A program made the translations under genes and the position numbers. A stretch of 39,505 nucleotides of DNA, from NCBI GenBank assembly GCA_028871195.1, contig JAGWNT010000032.1:1-39505 (forward strand), written 5' to 3'. The DNA is from REEB85 sp018971455 (GTDB taxonomy: Bacteria; Pseudomonadota; Alphaproteobacteria; Acetobacterales; Acetobacteraceae). Positions 23,859 through 31,412 of this stretch are shown here, in pieces. Under the pieces are notes generated by a model. That model had not been told where the DNA came from, ran no database searches, and saw only the letters and a list, made by a program, of their open reading frames with translations. Every line of letters starts with the position of its first letter. The stretch's first letter is position 1.

Positions 23859-25451
23859 ATGTACCCGCGCCCGCGCAGCCACCGCCCGCTGATCATGGGC
23901 CGCAACGGCGCGGTCGGCGCCAACCACCCGGCGGCCACCCAGGCCGGGCTCGACATCCTGCGCGCCGGCGGCAACGCGGCCGATGCCGCGGTGGCAACGG
24001 CCCTCGCCCTCGGCGTGGTGGAACCCATGATGTCCGGGCTGGGCGGAGACGGGTTCTACCACCTCGCCATACCGGGCCGGCCGGGTGCGGTGTTCAACGG
24101 CACCGGCCCCGCGGCGGGTCGCGCGGGCGTGGAGCGCTTTGCCGCCGGCATTCCCGTCACCGGCCCGCTCAGCATCTCGGTGCCCGGCGCGCTCGCAGGG
24201 CTCGCCGCCCTGCATGCCGCCCATGGCCGCCTGCCCTGGGCGCGGCTCGCGGAGCCCGCGATCGGGCTCGCGCGCGAGGGGTTTGCCGCCACCCATGGCT
24301 TCGTGCACTTCGCAGCCGACAACGAGGCCCGGCTCCTCGCCGATGCGCGCAGCGCGGCATGCTTCCTCGGCAAGACGCTCGGCGATCTGGTCATCCAGCC
24401 CGATCTGGCGCGCAGCCTGGAGGAGATCGCCGCCGAGGGGGCGGAGGGTTTCTACCGGGGCCGGCTCGCCGCCAGGCTGGCCGCGGGCCTGGCCGGGGCG
24501 GGCGCGCTGGTCGATGCGGCCGACCTCGCGGCCTGTGCCGCGGAGGTGCAGGCGCCGATCGCCATTGCCTATCGCGGCTGGGAAATCCGCCAGACGCCGC
24601 CCAACTCCACCGGCTTCACCTTGTTGCAGATGCTCAAGATCATCGAACGCTTCGATCTGGCGGCCCTGTCGCCGGCGGCGCGGGTGCATCTGATGGTCGA
24701 GGCCAAGAAGCTCGCCTTCCTCGATCGCGAGGCGCATGGCGGCGATCCGCGCCACGCGGCGATTCCGCTCGATCGCCTGCTGTCGGACGCGCATGCCGAT
24801 GCGCTGGCCGCGCGCATCGATCTTGCACAGGCGGCCCGGCCGGCAGCGGTGGCCGATGCGGCGGCGGGCGACACCACCTATTTCTGCGTCGTCGATGCGG
24901 CGGGCAACGCCGTCTCCGGCATCCAGAGCCTGAACTCGGCCTTCGGCTCGGGCGTGACCGCCGGGGATACCGGCATTCTGATGAACAACCGCATGGCCTA
25001 CTGGCACCTCGCGCCCGGCCATGCCAATCGCCTCGCCCCGGGCAGGCGCGTGCGCCACACCATGAACGCGCCGATCGTGCTGCGCGACGGGCGGCTATGG
25101 GGCGTGCTCGGCACGCCGGGGGCCGACAACCAGGTGCAGGTGAACCTTCAGGTGCTGACGGCGATGCTCGATTTCGGCGCCGATCCGCAGAGCGCGGTCG
25201 AGCTGCCGCGCTGGACGTCGAGCCAGGCCGGGCAGGGGGCGAACTGGCCGCACGAGGGCGATGACGCGCTGACCATCGAGGAGGATTTCGGACACCCGCT
25301 GCTCGCCGAGCTGCTGGCGCGCGGGCATCAGCTCAAGCGCGTCGGCCATCTCGAAGGGCCGTGCGCCATGCAGGTCATCCGCGTGCTGGAGAACGGCGTG
25401 CGCATGGCCGCCAGCGACCCGCGGCGGGACGGCTGGGCGGGCGCCTATTGA
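23859..25451 (+). CDS. gamma-glutamyltransferase-family Ntn hydrolase
   Basis: This 530-residue precursor of the gamma-glutamyltranspeptidase family should cut itself before Thr339 (in GDTTYFCVVD), which becomes the N-terminal nucleophile of the small subunit. The large-subunit signature (G-G-N-A-A-D-A-A-V-A, then G-L-G-G-D-G-F) and the small-subunit N-S-A-F-G-S-G and G-T-P-G-A-D-N motifs are visible. The usual TTHYS is TTYFC here, so His is replaced by Tyr beside the nucleophile. No signal peptide is seen, unlike secreted GGTs, which suggests a cytoplasmic hydrolase; oxamate amidohydrolase-like and cephalosporin acylase-like members of the family are alternatives. It shares an operon with the S9 peptidase gene. 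Confidence 0.87.
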   Translation: MYPRPRSHRPLIMGRNGAVGANHPAATQAGLDILRAGGNAADAAVATALALGVVEPMMSGLGGDGFYHLAIPGRPGAVFNGTGPAAGRAGVERFAAGIPVTGPLSISVPGALAGLAALHAAHGRLPWARLAEPAIGLAREGFAATHGFVHFAADNEARLLADARSAACFLGKTLGDLVIQPDLARSLEEIAAEGAEGFYRGRLAARLAAGLAGAGALVDAADLAACAAEVQAPIAIAYRGWEIRQTPPNSTGFTLLQMLKIIERFDLAALSPAARVHLMVEAKKLAFLDREAHGGDPRHAAIPLDRLLSDAHADALAARIDLAQAARPAAVADAAAGDTTYFCVVDAAGNAVSGIQSLNSAFGSGVTAGDTGILMNNRMAYWHLAPGHANRLAPGRRVRHTMNAPIVLRDGRLWGVLGTPGADNQVQVNLQVLTAMLDFGADPQSAVELPRWTSSQAGQGANWPHEGDDALTIEEDFGHPLLAELLARGHQLKRVGHLEGPCAMQVIRVLENGVRMAASDPRRDGWAGAY

Positions 25452-25458
25452 GGCCGGC

Positions 25459-25728
25459 TCAGGATTTGAGCGGCTGCACCCCGCCGCCGGCGGGTGCCAG
25501 GCCCCGCCCGCGCAGGCATTTCATGTAGGCCTGCTGGCGCAATGCCCGCATCTGGCCCTGGGCCGCGTAGACGGCCGAGGGCTGCGCGCCGACCAGGCTG
25601 AGCTGCAGCGCCTGGACGTCGGGATCCTGCGCCTCCATCGCCCGGCACTGCCCCTGCGGGGTGGACGTATCGCCGCCGACGCCGCAGGCGCCGAGCAGCA
25701 GCAGAAGGGCGAGAGGGAAGAATTTCAT
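25459..25728 (-). CDS. small lipoprotein of unknown function
   Basis: An 89-residue protein with a lipoprotein signal: MKFFPLALLLLLGAC, lipobox L-G-A-C with Cys15 as the lipidated residue. The mature part is short and polar, with two further cysteines (in Q-G-Q-C-R and Y-M-K-C-L-R-G) that could form a disulphide in the periplasm, and a Gln/Ala-rich helix between them. Its ATG overlaps the stop of nudC by four bases (ATGA), so expression is coupled. I do not recognise a functional family; similar small lipoproteins next to nudC seem common in related bacteria, but that is memory only. Confidence 0.75.
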   Translation of the reverse strand: MKFFPLALLLLLGACGVGGDTSTPQGQCRAMEAQDPDVQALQLSLVGAQPSAVYAAQGQMRALRQQAYMKCLRGRGLAPAGGGVQPLKS

Positions 25729-26666
25729 CCGGCGGCGATCCAATCCTCGATCAGCCGGCGGGCGATGCTGTCGCCGCGCGGCAGATTGAAGCCGTGCGCC
25801 TCGGGGTTGCGCATCTGCGCGCGGGAGAACCAGCGCGCATCGACCAGCTCCTTGGGGTCGATGGTGATCTCCTCGCTCAGGGCCTCGGCGTAGAAGCCGA
25901 GCATGATGGAGGCGGGAAACGGCCAGGGCTGGCTGGAATGGTACTGCACCCGGCCGACGCGCACGCCGGCCTCCTCGAACACCTCGCGCGCCACCGCCTC
26001 CTCCAGGCTCTCGCCGGGCTCCACGAAGCCGGCCAGGGTGGAGTACATGGTGGAGCTCGGGAAGCGCTGGGAATGGCCGAGCAGGGCGTGGTCGCCGCGG
26101 CTGACGAGCATGATGACGGCGGGGTCGGTGCGCGGGAAATGCTGCGCGCCGCATTGCGTGCAGGCCATCACGTGGCCGGCGCTGCGCGGTTCGCACGCGC
26201 CGCCGCAGACGCCGCAGAAGCGGTGCCGCCCGCGCCAGTGCATCAGCCCGCGCGCATGGGCGAGCACCGAGGCGACGGTGCCGGGCAGCACGGCGGAGAC
26301 GCTGCGCAGATCGACGAAGCCGCCGCTCTCGGCGGGCAGCAGGCCGGGCGGCTCCTCGGCTGCGCTGAGGTCGAGCGCGAACACCGCCGCGCCGTCCTGC
26401 AGGCCGAGGAAGGCCCAGCTTGCCCCGTCGGCGAGCAGGGCGGCCGCGCCGCCGTCGAGATCGAGGAACACGGCCTCCGGCGGGCCGCCCTCGGCGCTGT
26501 CGCGCCCGCCGCGCACCAGGCTGCGCGCCCGCCACACCGGCACGAAGCGGCTGGCCGGATCGGCCAGGGCGGCGGCGATCCAGGCCTCGTCCTCGCGGCG
26601 TCCGTCGGCGCGGTCGAGCGGGCTGCCGGTATAGACATTGGGGCGGCTGGCGAAAATGAGCGTCAT
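25725..26666 (-). CDS. nudC: NAD(H)/RNA-cap pyrophosphatase NudC
   Basis: NudC hydrolyses NADH to NMNH and AMP and removes NAD caps from RNA. The 313-residue protein has an N-terminal domain, a four-cysteine zinc ribbon (Cys151, Cys154, Cys169, Cys172), a complete Nudix box (about 213-235, G-F-V-E-P-G-E-S then R-E-V-F-E-E-A-G) and the NudC hallmark SQPWPFP (245-251). The start at 26666 fits family homology (MTLIFASRPN); the frame remains open upstream into the SRP RNA region on the opposite strand, which is not coding. It diverges from the SRP RNA gene and is coupled downstream to the small lipoprotein gene. Confidence 0.93.
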   Translation of the reverse strand: MTLIFASRPNVYTGSPLDRADGRREDEAWIAAALADPASRFVPVWRARSLVRGGRDSAEGGPPEAVFLDLDGGAAALLADGASWAFLGLQDGAAVFALDLSAAEEPPGLLPAESGGFVDLRSVSAVLPGTVASVLAHARGLMHWRGRHRFCGVCGGACEPRSAGHVMACTQCGAQHFPRTDPAVIMLVSRGDHALLGHSQRFPSSTMYSTLAGFVEPGESLEEAVAREVFEEAGVRVGRVQYHSSQPWPFPASIMLGFYAEALSEEITIDPKELVDARWFSRAQMRNPEAHGFNLPRGDSIARRLIEDWIAAG

Positions 26667-26715
26667 GGCGCCAACCTGCCATGCGGCCCGCGTGCCAGCA
26701 ACCTCGCGCGCGCCC

Positions 26716-26746
26716 TTGCGACCCGGCCCGGGATGAACGATATCTA
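26716..26746 (+). promoter_or_regulatory. possible promoter of the SRP RNA gene
   Basis: TTGCGA (26716-26721) and TATCTA (26741-26746) lie immediately before the RNA 5' end, with a long 19-base spacer. The position of the -10 relative to the RNA start is right; the -35 is the weaker part of the call. Confidence 0.4.
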
Positions 26747-26850
26747 GGGCGGGAGGTCGGCGGCGGACGGGCGCCTCGCCAACCCGGTCAGGTCCGGAAG
26801 GAAGCAGCCGCAACGAGTTTCCGCTCGGGTCGTTGTCCGGCCTCCCACCC
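26747..26850 (+). ncRNA. ffs: signal recognition particle RNA, small bacterial type (4.5S)
   Basis: The invariant SRP domain IV core GGTCAGGTCCGGAAGGAAGC is present at about 26786-26805, including the GGTCAGGTCCGGAAGG and AGCAGCC loops that bind Ffh and its receptor FtsY. The ends pair: GGGAGGTCGG at 26751-26760 with CCGGCCTCCC at 26837-26846, with one G-U pair. The roughly 100-base size fits the alphaproteobacterial form without an Alu domain. It lies upstream of dnaX in the same direction, a common arrangement in related bacteria. Exact ends are estimated from the stem. Confidence 0.95.
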
Positions 26851-26879
26851 CAATCAACCAGGCCGCCCCACTTCGCAGG

Positions 26880-26895
26880 CGTGGCCGTTGCCACG
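26880..26895 (+). terminator. hairpin between SRP RNA and dnaX
   Basis: CGTGGC and GCCACG form a perfect 6-bp stem with a CGTT loop, ten bases before the dnaX ATG. No T tract follows. It might end or process SRP RNA transcripts, or mask the dnaX ribosome binding region; both are guesses. Confidence 0.3.
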
Positions 26896-26904
26896 GCGAC
26901 GCGC

Positions 26905-28833
26905 ATGTCCGGCTTGTTCGAGGATGATCCGCCGCTGCCCGTGCCCGAGCCCGAAGGGCCGGGGCTGTTCGGCAGCGCCCCGATGGCGGGCGTCCCGGCG
27001 GTCGCGCCGGGTCCGGAGCTCACGCCAGGGCCGGCGGCGGCGGCCTACCGTGTGCTGGCGCGCAAATACCGGCCCACTCGTTTCGACCAGCTGATCGGCC
27101 AGGAGGCGATGGTGCGCACCTTGCGCAACGCCTTCGCCGTCGGCCGCGTGGCGCATGCCTTCATGCTCACCGGGGTGCGCGGCGTCGGCAAGACCACCAC
27201 CGCCCGCCTGCTCGCCCGCGCGCTGAACTGCGTCGGCCCCGACGGCACGGGCGGGCCGACCGCCGATCCGTGCGGCGTCTGCGCCAACTGCGTCGCCATC
27301 CTCGCCGACCGCCATCCCGACGTGCAGGAGATGGACGCGGCGAGCCGTACCGGCGTGGAGGATGTGCGCGAGATCATCGAGGCGACGCGCTTCCGCCCGA
27401 TGCAGGCGCGCACCAAGGTGTTCGTCATCGACGAAGTCCACATGCTGAGCCGCAACGCCTTCAATGCGCTGCTCAAGACGCTGGAGGAGCCGCCGGCGCA
27501 TGTGAAGTTCATCTTCGCCACCACCGAAATCCGCAAGGTGCCGGTGACCGTGCTGTCGCGCTGCCAGCGCTTCGAGCTGCGCCGCATCGCGGTGGCCGAG
27601 CTCGCCGCCCTGTTCGCCGACATCGCCGCGCGCGAGGCGGTGCGGATTGCCCCCGAGGCACTGACCCTCATCGCGCGCGCGGCCGATGGTTCGGCGCGCG
27701 ACGGGCTGTCGCTGCTCGACCAGGCGATCGCGCAGGCGACGGCGGATGCGGCCATCAGCGCCGAGGCGGTGGCCGACATGCTGGGGCTGGCCGACCGCGC
27801 CGCGGTGTTCGACCTGTTCGAAGCGGTGATGGGCGGCCGGCCGGCGGATGCGCTGGCGATCACCGACCGCGCCCATGCGCGCGGCGCCGATCTGGGCGTG
27901 GTGCTGCAGGATCTGCTGGAACTGGTGCATGTCGTCACCCGCCTCAAATCCGTCCCGGCACTGCGCCACAGCGCCGAGTTGCCGGAGGCCGAACGCACCC
28001 GCGGCACCGGCTTCGCCGAGGCGCTGTCCATGGGCAATCTCGGGCGGGCCTGGCAGATGCTGCTCAAGGGCATCGCCGAGGTGGAAGCCGCTCCGGATCG
28101 CCGGGCGGCGGCCGAGATGGTGCTGATCCGGCTGTGCCACCTGTCCGAATTGCCCCCGCCGGGCGAGCTGGTGCGGCGGCTGATGGACCAGCCGGCGGCG
28201 GCCGGCGCGGCCATTCCGCCTGGCAGCGGCGGCGGCAGCAGCGGGGGCGGGGCGCGCGCGGCGCTGGGCGGCGGCGGCGCGCTGCGCCAGCCGATCACCG
28301 AGGCGGCGCCGGCGGCCACCCCGGCAGTCACCCTGGCGGCCACGCCGGCGCCCGGCCCGCATCTGGCCAATTTCCGCGATGTCGCCGCCCTGGTCGCGGC
28401 CAGCCGTGAGCCGATGCTGCACGGCCATCTGGTGCATTCCGTGCATCTCGTGCGCTTCGCCCCGCCGGTGATCGAGCTGCGCCCCGAGCCGGACGCCCCG
28501 CGCGACCTCGCGGCCCGGCTCGCCGCCTTGCTGGGAGAGGCGACCGGCACGCGCTGGACCATCGCGCTTTCGGCCGCCGCCGGCGAGCCCACCCTCGCCC
28601 AGCAGGGCCAGGCCGCCGACACCGCCCGGCGGGCAGAGGCGGCCGAGCACCCGCTGGTGCGGGCGATCCTGGAGGCCTTCCCCGGCGCGCGCATCGAGGC
28701 GGTGCATGACGCGCGGGCGGATGCCTACGGCCTGCTCGACGAGCCGCCGGAACCCGCCGCCGACATGCCGGATTTCGCGCCCACGGACGCGGCGCCGGTC
28801 GATGACGAAGATGATTTCTGGGAGAATGAATGA
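26905..28833 (+). CDS. dnaX: DNA polymerase III subunit gamma/tau
   Basis: This is the clamp-loader ATPase of the replicative polymerase, 642 residues from the ATG at 26905; the frame is open upstream but would start inside the SRP RNA. It has the AAA+ P-loop GVRGVGKT (90-97), a zinc site (Cys109, Cys123, Cys126, Cys129), Walker B FVIDEVHML, and the SRC arginine-finger motif in T-V-L-S-R-C-Q-R-F. A Gly/Ala-rich linker (about 425-480) precedes the C-terminal tau region, which ends in an acidic tail (D-D-E-D-D-F-W). No A-rich slippery sequence was seen, so only a tau-length product is predicted. ybaB overlaps its stop by four bases and recR follows. Confidence 0.95.
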   Translation: MSGLFEDDPPLPVPEPEGPGLFGSAPMAGVPAVAPGPELTPGPAAAAYRVLARKYRPTRFDQLIGQEAMVRTLRNAFAVGRVAHAFMLTGVRGVGKTTTARLLARALNCVGPDGTGGPTADPCGVCANCVAILADRHPDVQEMDAASRTGVEDVREIIEATRFRPMQARTKVFVIDEVHMLSRNAFNALLKTLEEPPAHVKFIFATTEIRKVPVTVLSRCQRFELRRIAVAELAALFADIAAREAVRIAPEALTLIARAADGSARDGLSLLDQAIAQATADAAISAEAVADMLGLADRAAVFDLFEAVMGGRPADALAITDRAHARGADLGVVLQDLLELVHVVTRLKSVPALRHSAELPEAERTRGTGFAEALSMGNLGRAWQMLLKGIAEVEAAPDRRAAAEMVLIRLCHLSELPPPGELVRRLMDQPAAAGAAIPPGSGGGSSGGGARAALGGGGALRQPITEAAPAATPAVTLAATPAPGPHLANFRDVAALVAASREPMLHGHLVHSVHLVRFAPPVIELRPEPDAPRDLAARLAALLGEATGTRWTIALSAAAGEPTLAQQGQAADTARRAEAAEHPLVRAILEAFPGARIEAVHDARADAYGLLDEPPEPAADMPDFAPTDAAPVDDEDDFWENE

Positions 28834-29156
28834 TGAAGAACCTCGCCGGCCTGATGAAGCAGGCCTCCCAGATGCAGCAGAAGATGGAGGAGATGCAGGC
28901 GCGGCTGGAGGCCAGCAGCATCGAGGGCAGCGCCGGCGCGGGGCTGGTGCGCGTGGTGCTGTCGGGCAAGGGCGCGCTGCGCAGCGTCGCCATCGACCCC
29001 AAGCTGGCCGATCCCGCCGAGATGGAGATGTTGCAGGATCTGCTGGTGGCCGCGCACGCCGATGCGCGGCGCAAGATCGACGCGGCGGCGGCCGAGGAGA
29101 TGCAGAAGATGACCGGCGGGCTCAACCTGCCGCCGGGCATGAAGCTGCCCTTCTGA
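28830..29156 (+). CDS. ybaB: YbaB/EbfC nucleoid-associated protein
   Basis: A small DNA-binding protein of 108 residues, standing in its usual place between dnaX and recR. It begins MMKNLAGLMKQASQMQQKM, the typical amphipathic helix, followed by the central beta region (G-L-V-R-V-V-L-S-G-K-G) and a second long helix, and ends with G-G-L-N-L-P-P-G-M. Family members form dimers with pincer-like helices that bind DNA. The ATG at 28830 overlaps the stop of dnaX (ATGA), so it is translationally coupled; the second methionine would serve nearly as well. Confidence 0.95.
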   Translation: MMKNLAGLMKQASQMQQKMEEMQARLEASSIEGSAGAGLVRVVLSGKGALRSVAIDPKLADPAEMEMLQDLLVAAHADARRKIDAAAAEEMQKMTGGLNLPPGMKLPF

Positions 29157-29166
29157 GCCGGGCCCG

Positions 29167-29760
29167 ATGGGCGGCCCGGAGATCGAGCGGCTGATCGGCC
29201 TGCTGGCGAAGCTGCCCGGGCTCGGCCCGCGCAGCGCGCGGCGGACCGCGCTGCGGCTGCTCCAGCAGCCCGAGGCGCGCATGCTGCCGCTGGCGGCCGC
29301 CCTGGCCGAGGCGGCGCGGGCGGTGCGGCCCTGCGGCCTGTGCGGCAATCTCGACAGCGCCGATCCCTGCACGATCTGCACCGACGCGGATCGCGATGGC
29401 GGGCTGATCTGCGTCGTCGAGGGCGTCGGCGATCTGTGGGCGCTGGAGCGCGCGCATGTGCATCGCGGCCGCTACCACGTGCTCGGCGGCACGCTCTCGG
29501 CGCTGGCCGGCATCGCGCCGGAGGATCTCAACGTGGCCCCGCTGCTGGCCCGCGCGCGCGCGGGCGGGGTGCGCGAAATTATCCTCGCCCTCGGCGCCAC
29601 GGTCGATGGGGCGACCACCATGCACTGGCTGACCGAGAAGCTGCGCCCGCTGGGGGTCGCGGTCAGCCGCGTCGGCCAGGGCATGCCGATGGGCGGCGCG
29701 CTGGACGTGCTCGATGACGGCACCCTGGCCGCCGCGCTGCGCGCCCGCCAGCCGCTGTGA
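29167..29760 (+). CDS. recR: recombination mediator protein RecR
   Basis: RecR, with RecO and RecF, loads RecA onto SSB-coated single-stranded gaps. The 197-residue protein has the helix-hairpin-helix L-P-G-L-G-P-R-S-A-R-R (about 16-26), a zinc finger of Cys56, Cys59, Cys68 and Cys71, and a Toprim domain with V-V-E-G-V-G-D (about 81-87) and the C-terminal G-x-P-M-G-G. It begins ten bases after ybaB and completes the dnaX-ybaB-recR set. It converges with the flavin reductase gene; a short GC hairpin (29761-29774) follows the stop but has no T tract. Confidence 0.95.
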   Translation: MGGPEIERLIGLLAKLPGLGPRSARRTALRLLQQPEARMLPLAAALAEAARAVRPCGLCGNLDSADPCTICTDADRDGGLICVVEGVGDLWALERAHVHRGRYHVLGGTLSALAGIAPEDLNVAPLLARARAGGVREIILALGATVDGATTMHWLTEKLRPLGVAVSRVGQGMPMGGALDVLDDGTLAAALRARQPL

Positions 29761-29800
29761 CCCGCTGCCGCGGGGCGGGCGGGCGCGCCGGGCGTGCCGT

Positions 29801-30352
29801 TCAGCCGGCGTGCTGCTTCACCCAGGCGACGTAGCGGTCCATCCAGCCCTGCAGGAAGCCCTTGCTGGCCGGACCGATGTCGCCGGCCTCGTCGAACAGG
29901 CCCTCCTTGGCGTGAATGAAGGCTTCCGGCGCACCCAGGGTGGGCACGTCGAGATAGGCGAGGATGTTGCGCAGATGCTGCTGGGCCATCGCCGTGCCGA
30001 TGGCGCCCACCGACGCGCCCAGGATGCCGGCCGGCTTGCCCGCCCAGGCGCTCTTCCCATACGGGCGGGAGGCGTGGTCGATGGCGTTCTTGAGCACGCC
30101 GGGGATCGAGCGGTTGTATTCGGCGGTGGCGAACAGCAGCCCCTGCGAGCCGGCGATCTGCGCCTTCAGCCGCTTGACGCTGTCGGCCTGGTTGGCGTCG
30201 TCATCCTGGTTGTAGAGCGGCAGGTCGCCGATCTGGGCGTGGGTGAAGGTGAAGCCGGCCGGCGCCAGCTTCGCCACGGCGGTGGCCAGCTTGCGGTTGA
30301 AGGAATCGCGGCGAAGGCTGCCGACGATCACGGCGATGTTGTACTGGCTCAT
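29801..30352 (-). CDS. NADPH-dependent FMN reductase family protein
   Basis: A cytoplasmic flavodoxin-like oxidoreductase of 183 residues that should reduce FMN, quinones, chromate or azo compounds with NAD(P)H. The FMN phosphate-binding loop is G-S-L-R-R-D-S-F-N-R-K-L (residues about 11-22), the P-L-Y-N segment lies near 49-52, and the family motif P-E-Y-N-R-S appears here as A-E-Y-N-R-S-I-P-G-V-L-K-N-A-I-D. The start at 30352 has GGGAG upstream and fits the family N-terminus; the open frame further upstream is not supported. It is divergent from znuA, and the Zur box lies 104 bases upstream of its start, so zinc control of this gene is possible but unproven. Confidence 0.9.
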   Translation of the reverse strand: MSQYNIAVIVGSLRRDSFNRKLATAVAKLAPAGFTFTHAQIGDLPLYNQDDDANQADSVKRLKAQIAGSQGLLFATAEYNRSIPGVLKNAIDHASRPYGKSAWAGKPAGILGASVGAIGTAMAQQHLRNILAYLDVPTLGAPEAFIHAKEGLFDEAGDIGPASKGFLQGWMDRYVAWVKQHAG

Positions 30353-30455
30353 GCTTGCTCCCGGGCAATGCTTTGGGGGTGGGCTCCGGGGCGAGGCTAG
30401 CATGCCGGCCGCCCCGGTTGTCGAGCCGGCGCGGGCGCGCCTGGACAGAGGCAAT

Positions 30456-30468
30456 GTTATATTATAAC
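30456..30468. promoter_or_regulatory. Zur box upstream of znuA
   Basis: GTTATATTATAAC is a perfect 6-1-6 inverted repeat that matches the core of the proteobacterial Zur operator (consensus recalled as ATGTTATANTATAACAT). The left flank AAT also fits, while the right flank GAAA departs from it. It lies 50 bases upstream of the znuA ATG and contains a TATAAC sequence that could be the -10 box, so bound Zur would block RNA polymerase. In a genome this GC-rich a 13-base AT-rich palindrome is unlikely by chance, and a zur gene lies 2.6 kb away. Confidence 0.88.
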
Positions 30469-30518
30469 GAAAGCGCCGGTTCGACAGGGCGCCGCACGCG
30501 CCAGCCAGGAAATGCCGG

Positions 30519-31412
30519 ATGCGCGCTGTGCTCCTCGTTCTGCCGCTGGCCGGGCTGCTCGCCGGGCTGCCGGCCGCCTGGCCCCGCCCGGCCCGCGCGG
30601 CACCCGCGCCCATCGGCCTCGTCGCGGCGGAGAATGTCTATGGCGACGTCGCCGCGCAGATCGGCGGGGCGGAGGTGAGGGTCACCAGCGTCCTCGCCAA
30701 TCCGAGCCAGGACCCGCATCTGTTCGAGGCCAGCCCCTCGGTGGCGCGCGCCGTCTCGGCCGCCCGCATCGTGGTGGCGAACGGGCTGGGCTACGATCCC
30801 TGGATGGGCCGGCTGGCCGCCGCCGCCGGCGCGCCCGGGCGGGTGTCGATCGTCGTCGCCGACCTGCTCGGCCGCAAGCCGGGGGACAATCCGCATGTCT
30901 GGTACGATCCGGCGGCGATGCCCGCCTTCGCGCGCGCGCTGACCGCGGCGCTGTGCGCGATCGACCCGCCCCATGCCGGCGCCTATCAGGCGCGGCTGGC
31001 CCGCTTCACCCGCTCCCTGGCACCGATCGCCAGCCGCATCGCCGAGCTGCGCACCCGCTTCGCCGGTACTCCGGTTACGGCGACCGAGCCGGTGTTCGGG
31101 ACGATGTTCGCCGCCCTCGGCCTGCGTGTGCGCAACACCGGCTTCCAGATCGCCGTGATGAACGGGACCGAGCCGAGTGCCGCCGACATGGCGGCGTTCG
31201 AGCGTGACCTGCGCGGCCATGCCGTCCGCCTGCTGGTCTTCAACCGCCAGGCCAGCAGCCCGATCGCCGAGCGCATGGCGCGGCTGGCGCGCGAGCAGGG
31301 CATTGCCGTGCTGGGCGTCACCGAGACCGAGCCGCCCGGCACCACCTACCAGGCCTGGATCGCGGGCGCGCTCGACGCCGTCGCCCGCGCGCTGGCCGGC
31401 CCCGCCGGATGA
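30519..31412 (+). CDS. znuA: zinc ABC transporter substrate-binding protein
   Basis: The periplasmic metal receptor of the ZnuABC importer, 297 residues with a signal peptide (about 1-28, cleavage near ARA-A). It is a cluster A-I metal-binding protein: ligands appear to be His67 (DPHLFE) and His126 (NPHVWYD), then Glu190 (TEPVFG) where zinc ZnuA proteins often have His, and Glu269 or Glu271 (ETEPPGTTY) where Asp is common. No His-rich loop is present. The Zur box and the zur gene point to zinc, but the ligand set leaves manganese open. Its stop overlaps the start of znuC by four bases, so the transporter is made from one message. Confidence 0.88.
   Translation: MRAVLLVLPLAGLLAGLPAAWPRPARAAPAPIGLVAAENVYGDVAAQIGGAEVRVTSVLANPSQDPHLFEASPSVARAVSAARIVVANGLGYDPWMGRLAAAAGAPGRVSIVVADLLGRKPGDNPHVWYDPAAMPAFARALTAALCAIDPPHAGAYQARLARFTRSLAPIASRIAELRTRFAGTPVTATEPVFGTMFAALGLRVRNTGFQIAVMNGTEPSAADMAAFERDLRGHAVRLLVFNRQASSPIAERMARLAREQGIAVLGVTETEPPGTTYQAWIAGALDAVARALAGPAG

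Noticed and set aside
21897..25058. Minus-strand open frame of over 1000 codons opposite the S9 peptidase and GGT genes
   Set aside because: Same cause: antisense shadow of two enzymes with complete catalytic motifs. No family motif and biased composition.
28201..28290. GGC/AGC-rich stretch as a separate tandem repeat element
   Set aside because: It encodes the flexible Gly/Ser/Ala linker of DnaX, a normal low-complexity region in this family.
26905..28833. Programmed frameshift in dnaX to make a short gamma subunit
   Set aside because: No A-rich slippery heptamer or similar run is visible in the gene; the linker region is pure GC-rich Gly/Ala code.
29761..29774. CCCGC-TGCC-GCGGG hairpin as recR terminator
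   Set aside because: Five-base stem without T tract in a GC-rich gap; expected by chance.
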